A DNA stretch of 64,000 nucleotides, taken from contig JAFNXL010000015.1 in assembly GCA_017379075.1 (NCBI GenBank), positions 62,001-126,000 of the forward strand, given 5' to 3'. This document shows, piece by piece, positions 55,799 to 64,000 of this stretch; positions within the stretch are counted from its first letter, which is position 1; each line of letters starts with the position of its first letter. Made by a program: the position numbers and the translations under genes. Under the pieces are notes generated by a model. It was not told the origin of the DNA, did no database searches, and saw only the letters and a list, made by a program, of their open reading frames with translations. The stretch comes from Bacteroidaceae bacterium. Its GTDB lineage: Bacteria > Bacteroidota > Bacteroidia > Bacteroidales > Bacteroidaceae.

Positions 55799-58270
55799 TC
55801 ATTCCACATCGTAATAGACTTGTGCGGAATGATATTGGGGTTGTGAAAGCAGGTAACGCTGGATTTGCAACAGGCGTTCCCGCGCTTCGTTCATGGGGGC
55901 GGAAAGTTCCATCTTAAGCACAACCTTACGGATATACATCAGTTGTACGCGAGAGACAAACGGTGTGTCCGGCCCCATCACACGATGGGCAAACACCTGA
56001 CGCATAATAGTGGCAAGTTCATGGGAAAGTTTTTCCACCACATGTTCGTTACGATGCTTCACATATACATAAATCAGACGGCAATGAGGGGGAAAGTTAA
56101 AGAGTTCACGTTCCTGCATCTGTTCCCGGAATAAGGATTCGTAATCGTTCTCCACCACCTGTCTTACCACCGGCGATTCCACATCTCGCGTCTGCAAGAT
56201 GACAAGTCCCTGTTGGTTGCGTCTGCCGGCACGCCCTGCCACCTGGGCCATCATCTGAAACGCCCGCTCATAACTACGGAAATCTGGCTGGTTAAGCATG
56301 GTATCGGCATTGAGGATACCGACCACACTTACACGGTCAAAGTCGAGTCCTTTCGTTACCATCTGCGTGCCCACCAGGATATCTGTCTCGCCCTGCTGGA
56401 AGTCATGCAGAATCTGCTCATAGTTCAAGCGGCTACGGGTTGTATCCAAATCCATGCGAGCCACTCGCGCCTGAGGGAAGTATTCCTTTATCAAATCCTC
56501 AATACGCTCCGTACCATAACCATGGCTCTTGATGTTAGCCTCCTCACAATTGGGACATTGTGCGGGTACAGGATAAACCGACCCGCAATAATGGCAAGCC
56601 AACTGATGGGTGTTCTTATGATAAGTGAGACTTACATCGCAGTTCTGGCATCTGGGAACCCATCCACATACATCACACTCGACCGTAGGAGCATATCCAC
56701 GGCGGTTCTGGAAAAGGATGACCTGCTGGCGTTGTTCTAAGGCCGCTTGTATGGTCTCAAGAAGTTGCGGACTGAAAGGGCCTTTCATCAGACGCTTCCG
56801 CTGAAGTTCCTTCACATCCACTACCTCTATACGGGGCAACTGTACATTCTGGAATCGTGTTTTCAGAGCGACAAATCCGTATTTTCCAGACTGTACATTA
56901 TAATAACTTTCCAGACAAGGCGTGGCGGAACCCAACAGCACCTTTGCCCCACTCTGATGGGCAAGCATTATGGCAGCATTGCGGGCATGATAACGAGGGG
57001 CCGGGTCTTTCTGCTTGAAACTTTGCTCGTGCTCTTCGTCAATGATAACCAGCCCCAGGTTTTTAAACGGAAGGAAAATGCTGCTTCGGACACCCAAAAG
57101 TATATCATAAGGCTTTTCGGACAGCATTTTCTGATATACCTCCACACGTTCCGCATCGGGGTAACGGGAATGATATACACCCAAGCGGTTTCCGAATATC
57201 CGCTTCAATCTTTCGGTTAGCTGCGTTGTCAGCACAATCTCGGGAAGGAGATAAAGCACCTGTTTGCCTTGGTCCAAAGTCTGTTTGATAAGATGAGTGT
57301 AAACCTCGGTCTTACCACTGCTGGTGACACCATGTAAAAGACAGACCGGCCGGCGGGTCCACTCTTCGCGGATGCTTTCCAAGGCCTGTGTCTGAGCATC
57401 GCTCAGCGCATGCAAAAAGATTTCCCCTTCCATGTCAGAAGAGTCCAATCTGCCGACTTGGCGGTCATAGGTTTCAAATATGCCTTTAGTACGAAGTGCA
57501 TTGAATGCAGATAGCGGACTGCCGGCAACGGCTTGCATAAGCTGGGATTTGGACACTTCTTTTAACAAGACCCGATTTTGCATTTTTATAGCAAATGCCG
57601 CTTCAGAGAGTGTCAGGTATGCCTGCAACAGCTCAAATTGTTTGGGGGAACGTTTTTCCAGCGTATCATAAAGCTGAACCAGTTTTGTCTCATCAAAAAA
57701 GTCTTCGGACAATCGGACACAATGCAGGAGCCGGGGCTTATACAGACGACGAACCTCTTCCTTGATCACGACAGCACCCATGTCCAAAAGGCGGCGGACT
57801 ACCGGCAGCACATTCTGTAAGTCAGTGCTGCGCTGTAATTCGCCAATCTTCTTCCCATTGCCCTCTGAAAGGACATCCATGACCAGTTGTTCTGACGGTT
57901 TCAACGGATGCTCGGCTTCAAAATCCATATTGGATTCCACCACACTTTCACTTTCGAGTTTCAAGCCAGAAGGTAAAGCAGCCTTGTAGACCTCGCCAAT
58001 GCTACACAAATAGTAATCTGCAATCCACTGCCAAAGCTTCAATTGATCGGGCAACAATATCGGTGTCTGGTCCAGCAGTTCCAAGATGTCCTTAGTGGCA
58101 TAATCTGGTTTTACATTGTGCAAACGCATCACTATGGCTGTATACACCTTTCGGGTGCCAAAAGGCACCAAAACACGACAGCCGACCTGGACATTAAGTT
58201 CCAAGTCGGCTGGTATATTATAGGTGTACACTCCGTCTAAAGGCAGAGGCAAAACAACATCTGCATACAT
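55799..58270 (-). CDS. priA: Primosomal replication restart helicase PriA
   Basis: 823 aa. N-terminal 3' binding domain (VVLPLPLDGVYTYNIPADLE), Walker A GVTSSGKTEVY near residue 313, DEEH-type motif IIDEEHEQSFKQ near 412, and an intact zinc-binding cluster (CDVCGWVPRCQNCDVSLTYH, CHYCGSVYPVPAQCPNC, about 537-580). It restarts collapsed replication forks. It lies 21 bases after gldN and may be co-transcribed with the gld operon. Confidence 0.97.
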   Translation of the reverse strand: MYADVVLPLPLDGVYTYNIPADLELNVQVGCRVLVPFGTRKVYTAIVMRLHNVKPDYATKDILELLDQTPILLPDQLKLWQWIADYYLCSIGEVYKAALPSGLKLESESVVESNMDFEAEHPLKPSEQLVMDVLSEGNGKKIGELQRSTDLQNVLPVVRRLLDMGAVVIKEEVRRLYKPRLLHCVRLSEDFFDETKLVQLYDTLEKRSPKQFELLQAYLTLSEAAFAIKMQNRVLLKEVSKSQLMQAVAGSPLSAFNALRTKGIFETYDRQVGRLDSSDMEGEIFLHALSDAQTQALESIREEWTRRPVCLLHGVTSSGKTEVYTHLIKQTLDQGKQVLYLLPEIVLTTQLTERLKRIFGNRLGVYHSRYPDAERVEVYQKMLSEKPYDILLGVRSSIFLPFKNLGLVIIDEEHEQSFKQKDPAPRYHARNAAIMLAHQSGAKVLLGSATPCLESYYNVQSGKYGFVALKTRFQNVQLPRIEVVDVKELQRKRLMKGPFSPQLLETIQAALEQRQQVILFQNRRGYAPTVECDVCGWVPRCQNCDVSLTYHKNTHQLACHYCGSVYPVPAQCPNCEEANIKSHGYGTERIEDLIKEYFPQARVARMDLDTTRSRLNYEQILHDFQQGETDILVGTQMVTKGLDFDRVSVVGILNADTMLNQPDFRSYERAFQMMAQVAGRAGRRNQQGLVILQTRDVESPVVRQVVENDYESLFREQMQERELFNFPPHCRLIYVYVKHRNEHVVEKLSHELATIMRQVFAHRVMGPDTPFVSRVQLMYIRKVVLKMELSAPMNEARERLLQIQRYLLSQPQYHSAQVYYDVE

Positions 58271-58291
58271 ATTTGTGTGCGGTTCAAAAAA

Positions 58292-59344
58292 TTATCTGCG
58301 TTGTCTGCGCACACTTACACGCGGTGCGCTGCTGCTCTTTTCACCACTGCTTGCCTTACTTCCCGTACGGCGACGGCTGTTATTCTCTTCAACAGTGGTC
58401 TTGTTTCTGCTCTTCACTGCCTTAGTTGGTTTGGCCACAGCCAAACTGTCAACTTTGGTTGAGTCCTGAGGTTGTTTCCAAATTCGGCCTTCAAAATCTG
58501 TCAGCTGTTTTTCAATCTTCTTTTGTTCCTTCACCATTGCACTGTCATCCTTGCAATAAGCGGCAAGAACGCGTCCTTGAAGGTTATTGGTCATGTAAAT
58601 CTTGCCCTCATAATGATTCATTGTGAAGAAATCATTTGCAGTCAAGTTGGATACATTATTCAAGTTGCTACCCATCATGGGCAGACGAGACAACCATGAA
58701 GCCACATCTTCGTAGTTAATCCAGAACAAAGGAGTGGGCGTAACTTCTCCTCCAAAATCATCTTCTGCACGCATCCAGATAGGACAGAGCGCGGTCACAC
58801 GTGTGTTGTATGTTCCAGTGCGCTGGTCAAAATAGATACTCTCCTTAATATAATAACTTGTTACCTCTGCACTGGGCACATCACTATCAGCCACGACCAA
58901 ACGGCCGTCTTTTTCTTCAAAGTAGATACTCTTATCTTCCAAAAAGCTCTTAACCTCCAAACGGTCTTCCTTTTCAAAAGACTCGTGTCCATCCAAGTTA
59001 TATTTATAAGCGGGAACTCTTCCTGTCAAAACCAAACGGAACAGATAAGTAAACAGATTTACCTGACGTCCTTTAGGCTCTACCGGGTAATACATAGGCG
59101 CATTCTTGTCCTTTGTCAAGTCCAACTGGCGGTATATGTCGCGACGCCACACCACGTCCTCGGGCATAGGAACAGCTGTGGGGAATTGCAACGTTGCTCT
59201 ATCAACCGTTGTTTTGGCCGTTGTACCTGTAGCAGCTTTCTTACGTGCTGCTGAAGCTGTGGCTGTACGGCTCTTGGCAGGCTGTGCCAAACAGGCTGTG
59301 CCAAACATTGCCGCTGTAATTATAAATAGGAATATACGCTTCAT
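58292..59344 (-). CDS. gldN: Type IX secretion/gliding protein GldN (PorN)
   Basis: 350 aa with signal peptide (MKRIFLFIITAAMFGTACLA). The conserved body VVWRRDIYRQLDLTKDKNAP, MYYPVEPKGRQVNLFTYLFR, YYIKESIYFDQRTGTYNTRV and FFTMNHYEGKIYMTNN matches GldN/PorN, which forms a periplasmic ring with GldK. The C-terminal 60 residues are strongly basic and low in complexity (NNSRRRTGSKASSGEKSSSA), an extension beyond the usual domain. Confidence 0.95.
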   Translation of the reverse strand: MKRIFLFIITAAMFGTACLAQPAKSRTATASAARKKAATGTTAKTTVDRATLQFPTAVPMPEDVVWRRDIYRQLDLTKDKNAPMYYPVEPKGRQVNLFTYLFRLVLTGRVPAYKYNLDGHESFEKEDRLEVKSFLEDKSIYFEEKDGRLVVADSDVPSAEVTSYYIKESIYFDQRTGTYNTRVTALCPIWMRAEDDFGGEVTPTPLFWINYEDVASWLSRLPMMGSNLNNVSNLTANDFFTMNHYEGKIYMTNNLQGRVLAAYCKDDSAMVKEQKKIEKQLTDFEGRIWKQPQDSTKVDSLAVAKPTKAVKSRNKTTVEENNSRRRTGSKASSGEKSSSAPRVSVRRQRR

Positions 59345-59362
59345 ATCTCTTGTATAGGGGGA

Positions 59363-60928
59363 TTACTTGATAATTACTTCCATGGCACCACTCAGAGTTC
59401 TTTCAACTCCATCGGGACCTACTGCTTGAATATTGGTAATATAGAAACGCTTGTTACGCGAAAGCGCTCTGATTTGGTTCTTCTGACGATCGGAGAATTT
59501 CGGTCCCTCACTGCGATAAGGTACTGCATTTCCCATTGCATCATAGAAAACTGTTTCAAAACGAACAACACTGAATTCTATGTTAAGAAGACCGTCATCG
59601 ATGGCTGCGCCAATTCCTTCACTTCCCATCAAAACCTGCTTGGACAAATTTCCTCCACGGAAATGTTCCGGATTGCCATCTGCATCATTATATGCAATAT
59701 AGGCTGTGGGATCGGGCAATTTGCGAACACGGAATCCAAACTTACCCATTACTTGGGAACGGCCTTCGTTGCGGGCAGAAACGGTTATTTCCACATCGCT
59801 ACCCACTGTTTCGGGACGTGCGATGAATTTGCCATTCCCTTTCGCCTCAAGGCTTCCGCCTGACATGGTAGCTGTAATCTGATTATTTGGAACACCCGGC
59901 ACACTCACGCTAATGGGGTTATCGTATCCGGCATAAAGCACATTCATAATATCCGCGCTTACCGTAGCACTGGGGGCTACAACCGTATATTTCTGTTCAA
60001 AGTCGCGACGGACTTTCTCACCGTCACCATTGACCATCTCAATATGGCCGTTCAGGGTAAAATCACCGGTTCGTCCGCATATTGTTTCATACAGACCATT
60101 TTCTGACGGGATTTCTTTTCCGCCGACAAATATCGTTGGACGACGTGTGGTATCCACAGCGGCCATGATTATCTGTGCGCTGAACTTGCCTCCCTGCACT
60201 ACTGTCTGCGAATTAGGAATCACATACGCGTTCAATTGGTTCACACGAACGTCCTTCACATCCACATTTCCAATCAGATTGTGCAACACCTGTCCTTCCG
60301 CATAACGCACGTCACTCTGCAATTTGGTCAGCAATGTGACAGCAGCAGCAGTTGGCATGTTCTCAAACATATACTCCTGCCAGTTTTTGCCCAATGTGCG
60401 TATCTCATGAGGCACATCTGTGTTCAGGTTACTGATGATGATGGCACGCTTTGCGGTATCTGTGACCATTTCAGAAATTTTGTCGCGGTAATTGTTTATC
60501 GCATTATAGAGTTCTTCGCCTCTTCCTCTAACCGGCGCAAGCATGATATGAGTACTGGCTTCCAAGTCCTCACGGTTTTTGATGGCATCCACTCTACCAT
60601 CTTCACCATCACTTTTCTTCACGATGGCCACTTTCAGTTCTTCTGCCAGATTAAAAAGCGAATCACTGATGCCGCGCACATACAGAGCCTTGTCATACCA
60701 TGCCTTAACCTTCGTTGGGTTTGCCTTCATCTGCGCCTCAAACTGTGCATAGACACTTTGATTCGTAGAAGTGGCGTTCTCTGTGGTACGATTCAGACTT
60801 TCTTCCACCAACGAAAATCCATTCAGCACATCGCTTGATACATTCAGTGCTAACATGGCCATCATCACAACGTACATCAGATTTATCATCTTCTGACGTG
60901 GCGAAATCCTTTTCTTCTTTATTGGCAT
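59363..60928 (-). CDS. gldM: Type IX secretion motor protein GldM (PorM)
   Basis: 521 aa. Basic cytoplasmic start, one membrane helix (MINLMYVVMMAMLALNVSSD at residues 14-33), then a long periplasmic part with four beta-domains (D1-D4), for example PTIFVGGKEIPSENGLYETI and TVSARNEGRSQVMGKFGFRV. GldM and GldL form the proton-driven rotary motor of T9SS; GldM's periplasmic shaft reaches the GldK/GldN ring. Gap to gldL is 46 bases, to gldN 18. Confidence 0.97.
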   Translation of the reverse strand: MPIKKKRISPRQKMINLMYVVMMAMLALNVSSDVLNGFSLVEESLNRTTENATSTNQSVYAQFEAQMKANPTKVKAWYDKALYVRGISDSLFNLAEELKVAIVKKSDGEDGRVDAIKNREDLEASTHIMLAPVRGRGEELYNAINNYRDKISEMVTDTAKRAIIISNLNTDVPHEIRTLGKNWQEYMFENMPTAAAVTLLTKLQSDVRYAEGQVLHNLIGNVDVKDVRVNQLNAYVIPNSQTVVQGGKFSAQIIMAAVDTTRRPTIFVGGKEIPSENGLYETICGRTGDFTLNGHIEMVNGDGEKVRRDFEQKYTVVAPSATVSADIMNVLYAGYDNPISVSVPGVPNNQITATMSGGSLEAKGNGKFIARPETVGSDVEITVSARNEGRSQVMGKFGFRVRKLPDPTAYIAYNDADGNPEHFRGGNLSKQVLMGSEGIGAAIDDGLLNIEFSVVRFETVFYDAMGNAVPYRSEGPKFSDRQKNQIRALSRNKRFYITNIQAVGPDGVERTLSGAMEVIIK

Positions 60929-60974
60929 TGGTCGTATTGTAATCGGATTGTTTTACATCTTTTAGCTAAACCCT

Positions 60975-61793
60975 TCATGAATTATTTGCAACCGGTGCTG
61001 TACCCATGTTTACGGTAAGCGCCTGTATCATGCGGGCATAAACATTATTGAGTTCCTCAATCTGTTGTGCCATTCTGCGGGTCTGTTCGTCAATCTGCTC
61101 AATGGTACTAACCTGCTTGCTGATATTGCGCAACTGCAACTCATAAACCGTTGCGATGCCAGTAAGTGTGCGGTTCAGGTTCTCCATTTCCTCACTGTCT
61201 GTACTCATACGGTTAGCCTGTGCTTTCACGCGGCCCAACACTTCAGTCAGTTCGGTCAGTTCTTCAGCATAGTTCTTCACTGCTTCCTCAATGGTGGCAG
61301 GATCTGTTGCCTTAATCATATCGGGATCAGCTGCACTTCCACCCTTAATTCTGCTCAACACCAACTGTGCTTCTGCGGCTGCCTGACCAGCTGCTGCCAG
61401 ATTTGCAGCAGCAGCGCTCAAACCAGCACCGGCAGTCAATGCGCCATGATCCACACCAGCAGCATTGCCACTGATAACAACAGGTTCTGCAGTATTGATA
61501 ACAGCACCTTCGGGAAGGGGACTTCCGCCCGCGACAATTACCGAAGGTCCAGCAGAAACTGTTGCGTTCTCTGAAGGTGTTTTCTCATAAGTCTTTTCAA
61601 AACCGGAGATGAAGAACACAAACACTTCGGTACCCATACCAATGAAAAGCATCATATTGGCACCAGGAATGTGTGTGAGTTTGAACAAGGTTCCCAAAAT
61701 AACAATGGCTGCACCCCAACTGTACGCATAGTTCATGAACACTTGTCCAGATGGAGAGTCCATCCATCGCTGTATTTTTAATATCGGATTCAT
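60975..61793 (-). CDS. gldL: Type IX secretion motor protein GldL (PorL)
   Basis: 272 aa. Two N-terminal helices (FMNYAYSWGAAIVILGTLFK at about 19-38 and MLFIGMGTEVFVFFISGFEK at about 48-67) and a long cytoplasmic tail with a predicted coiled coil (LNRTLTGIATVYELQLRNIS onward). The GTEVFVFFISGFE helix carries the conserved glutamate expected for proton use. The middle (residues 80-165) is Ala/Gly-rich and less conserved. Confidence 0.96.
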   Translation of the reverse strand: MNPILKIQRWMDSPSGQVFMNYAYSWGAAIVILGTLFKLTHIPGANMMLFIGMGTEVFVFFISGFEKTYEKTPSENATVSAGPSVIVAGGSPLPEGAVINTAEPVVISGNAAGVDHGALTAGAGLSAAAANLAAAGQAAAEAQLVLSRIKGGSAADPDMIKATDPATIEEAVKNYAEELTELTEVLGRVKAQANRMSTDSEEMENLNRTLTGIATVYELQLRNISKQVSTIEQIDEQTRRMAQQIEELNNVYARMIQALTVNMGTAPVANNS

Positions 61794-61835
61794 TTCTTTT
61801 CTGATTTATATTGATGGTATTATTGTTTCTTCACT

Positions 61836-63287
61836 TTATTTCTTGCGGCCGCGGCTGCTTGTTCCACGGGTATCGCTAATCATTGTGCGCACACAACGGA
61901 AACCCACATAACTACGGGGTTGGTTCTGGTATTCATAACCGCGCCATGCACTGCGTATCAGGCTCTCGGGATCTTTCCAACTTCCGCCACGCACACTTTT
62001 CCGTTTCAGACGGTAAGGATCTTCCTTGGCTGCATTGTATTTGAGATCCGGGTTCATGTCACTCATGCTTTCCACGCCCGACTCCACATATACTGTGCTG
62101 GTCCATTCTGCCACATTACCGGCCATATCATACAAGCCATTGCTGTTTGCACTGAAAATACCGCATTTACTGGTTATCAGACTACCGTCCATTGTATAGT
62201 TTCCTCTGTCCGGTTTGAAATTGGCATAGAAACATCCCTTATCGCTCTTTACTTCTCCTGACTCCCAAGGGAAAGGATTTCCACTTTTTCCACGGGCAGC
62301 GTATTCCCATTCAATTTCTGTGGGCAGACGGAAACGCTGGATTTGACGCGCATATCCGCCCATTCCTTTCATCAGATAATCGGTACGCCATGCACAGAAA
62401 GCATTTGCCTGCTCCCAGGTTACGCCCACAACGGGATAGTCATCGTATACAGGATTGCTGAAATACAGTTTCATGTAGCGTTCATTATCTGCATTCTGGA
62501 AGTCATTCACCCAGCAAGTGGTATCCGGATATATATTCACGATGTAAGTATTCAGAAAATCCCAAGGCCCGCTAAGTGGTCGGGTAATGGTCTGACGGAC
62601 TATGCGACCTTCATCATCAACCCATGCAGTATCCTTACTAATCATAACCTGTTCTGTGCTAACAGTATTGTCCGTATTCAAATCTCTTTCTTCTGGATTC
62701 ATACGGTGTTTGCGCAAAGCGGCTGCCGCATAGTCATAAACTTCATAACGATAGTTCATCTGACTGGCATCCAACATTACAGTACCGTCAATGGGATGAG
62801 TTACATACACACTCTCAATGGCACGCAACTCGTCCTCAGTGGCCTTGCGCCATGGTATGGGTTTGCTCCAGTTCAGATAGGGAGTTATGGGATTTCCTTC
62901 TTTGTCTTCCTCTATCTTATAAGTCTCATCACCGCCATAAGCCGGATCAGCCAGACGCTCACGAATAATGCTATCACGCACCCAGTATACAAACTGTCTG
63001 TATTTTGCGTTACTAACCTCGTGTTCGTCCATCCAGAAACCGTCCACACTGATTTCGCGGGCAGGAAATCCGGCGCCCCAAAGTGTGTCGTTTTCGGCAA
63101 GGCCCACTTTCAGGGAGCCTTTGTTTACCGCCACCATACCGTAAGGTGTGGGTTCTGATATGGTTGTGCCACGCACACCTATCAGTTCACCCCCAACCGC
63201 ATTGGCTGTTGTGCTGCTTCCCATACAACCTGTCAGACATGCCATCAGACCAATCAGGGCCAATATTCTTATAGGTTTTCTTTTCAT
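61836..63287 (-). CDS. gldK: Type IX secretion lipoprotein GldK (PorK)
   Basis: 483 aa lipoprotein with lipobox LTGC near residue 21. A FGE-sulfatase (formylglycine-generating-like) fold domain: SVDGFWMDEHEVSNAKYRQF, YPVVGVTWEQANAFCAWRTD, RLPTEIEWEYAARGKSGNPF, GNVAEWTSTVYVESG, RGGSWKDPESLIRSAWRGYE. It assembles with GldN into the outer-membrane-associated periplasmic ring. 42 bases before gldL and 9 after porP. Confidence 0.96.
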   Translation of the reverse strand: MKRKPIRILALIGLMACLTGCMGSSTTANAVGGELIGVRGTTISEPTPYGMVAVNKGSLKVGLAENDTLWGAGFPAREISVDGFWMDEHEVSNAKYRQFVYWVRDSIIRERLADPAYGGDETYKIEEDKEGNPITPYLNWSKPIPWRKATEDELRAIESVYVTHPIDGTVMLDASQMNYRYEVYDYAAAALRKHRMNPEERDLNTDNTVSTEQVMISKDTAWVDDEGRIVRQTITRPLSGPWDFLNTYIVNIYPDTTCWVNDFQNADNERYMKLYFSNPVYDDYPVVGVTWEQANAFCAWRTDYLMKGMGGYARQIQRFRLPTEIEWEYAARGKSGNPFPWESGEVKSDKGCFYANFKPDRGNYTMDGSLITSKCGIFSANSNGLYDMAGNVAEWTSTVYVESGVESMSDMNPDLKYNAAKEDPYRLKRKSVRGGSWKDPESLIRSAWRGYEYQNQPRSYVGFRCVRTMISDTRGTSSRGRKK

Positions 63288-63296
63288 ATTCTATTA

Positions 63297-64000
63297 TTAT
63301 AATAGTCTCACACTCTTGTGTTTGTTCTTTCCTTTCTTAAAAAGGTTCAAATCCGTTTGGTATCCCAACACCAACTCATGCGTGCCGTGAAGGGCGCCAA
63401 TTCCTCCTGTATATATCTCGTAGGCATAGCCCACATTTATTCCGTGGAAGTCAATACCCAACAATACTGTCGCACTTCTCGTCGGGCTGTAGGACAAACC
63501 TCCATACATCTTGTGCTTGCTACCCGAATAGGCAAGTCTTGCGGTCACGTCGGCTCTCCAATCCATCAAATCCGTTCTGAATGCGGCATCCGTGTACAAT
63601 GCATACTGCTTGTTGCGGAAGGGAAGACGATAGCCGCCATTGACATAAAACGTGGGGTCCACACTTATTTCGTATGCCTTTTCATCTCCCAACGTAATGG
63701 TTGGTCCCATACAATGCATCACGCTCACGCCCGCATACCATATCTTCTTATAGCTGTAACGCAAGCCTACATCCAAATCAAAAGCCGTACCTTTTACCTC
63801 ATTCGAGGCGAAAGCGGGATCACTACTGTCTTCCATATCCAGGTCTCCGCCATTCACGCCTTGGCTCAGCATGGCAGGCCTCACGCCCACACTGGCTCGC
63901 CCGCCCCAAAGTTTCTGGTGATAGGCATACTGGAATGACAGTTTCTTTGTGCTGAACACTCCGGCGGCATCGTTCAAGAACGCCACTCCCATACCATGGC
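63297..64000 (-). CDS. PorP/SprF-family type IX secretion membrane protein (partial)
   Basis: The frame continues past the right edge; 234 codons are present, and the first visible residues HGMGVAFLNDAAGVFSTKKL are the conserved internal motif just after the signal peptide, so only a short N-terminal part is missing. Beta strands end in SYSPTRSATVLLGIDFHGIN and LVLGYQTDLNLFKKGK, typical of PorP/SprF. These outer-membrane proteins link cell-surface T9SS components. Nine bases before gldK. Confidence 0.88.
   Translation of the reverse strand, partial: HGMGVAFLNDAAGVFSTKKLSFQYAYHQKLWGGRASVGVRPAMLSQGVNGGDLDMEDSSDPAFASNEVKGTAFDLDVGLRYSYKKIWYAGVSVMHCMGPTITLGDEKAYEISVDPTFYVNGGYRLPFRNKQYALYTDAAFRTDLMDWRADVTARLAYSGSKHKMYGGLSYSPTRSATVLLGIDFHGINVGYAYEIYTGGIGALHGTHELVLGYQTDLNLFKKGKNKHKSVRLL

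Overview
The window is bacterial chromosome from the phylum Bacteroidota, most likely order Bacteroidales and close to Prevotellaceae (Prevotella or Paraprevotella-like; the genus is a guess). The evidence is Bacteroidota-type promoters (a TTTG -33 box, 19-21 bp, then a TAnnTTTG -7 box) in front of many genes, type IX secretion genes (gldK-gldL-gldM-gldN, porP/sprF-like, porQ), a SusC/carboxypeptidase-regulatory-like outer-membrane protein start, a Mfa2/FimB-like lipoprotein, and MFP/MacB/TolC export genes. Most of it is ordinary core genome on the minus strand.

Layout. 1-225: start of an outer-membrane or surface protein cut by the left edge. 425-7384: a six-gene export operon (three HlyD-type lipoprotein adaptors, MacB-like permease, LolD-like ATPase, TolC-like channel). 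7887-20994: the tRNA-Thr/Tyr/Gly/Thr-tuf-tRNA-Trp-secE-nusG-rplK-rplA-rplJ-rplL-rpoB-rpoC superoperon, behind one strong promoter and ending at a terminator after rpoC. 21011-23873: hpf, xerC-type recombinase, rpsU, mdh. 23933-27738: pepP, gamma-carbonic anhydrase and a fimbria-like lipoprotein. 27967-32452: folA, thyA, an rRNA m5C methyltransferase and a GH27 alpha-galactosidase. 32521-37863: an ExbB/ExbD/ExbD energising module, tRNA-Ser, tatD, a polyprenyl synthase and tonB. 38031-40616 (plus strand): porQ, cmk, ispH. 40563-45443: meaB, a DUF1573 protein, and a BlaI/BlaR1-type repressor-sensor pair. 45723-49903: an AT-rich accessory patch of five unrecognised envelope proteins with a transposase remnant. 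49821-50773: a 950-base gene-free stretch full of repeats. 50774-58270: waaA, gltX, a PgpH-type HD hydrolase, priA. 58292-64000: gldN, gldM, gldL, gldK, porP/sprF.

The main unusual observation lies between genes. Six spacers (near 7.6, 22.7, 27.9, 45.6, 50.2 and 50.7 kb) each hold 2-4 head-to-tail copies of a short motif. The motif is different at every locus, but the copy-to-copy step is exactly 22 bases in all six, and most units contain dyad symmetry. I do not recognise this as a named repeat class. A constant period with locus-specific sequence is the strongest candidate here for something undescribed.

Nothing in the window looks like a CRISPR system, prophage, integrated element or complete insertion sequence. 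The five unknown proteins at 45.7-49.8 kb are the best candidates for unknown protein function, but I cannot assign them one.
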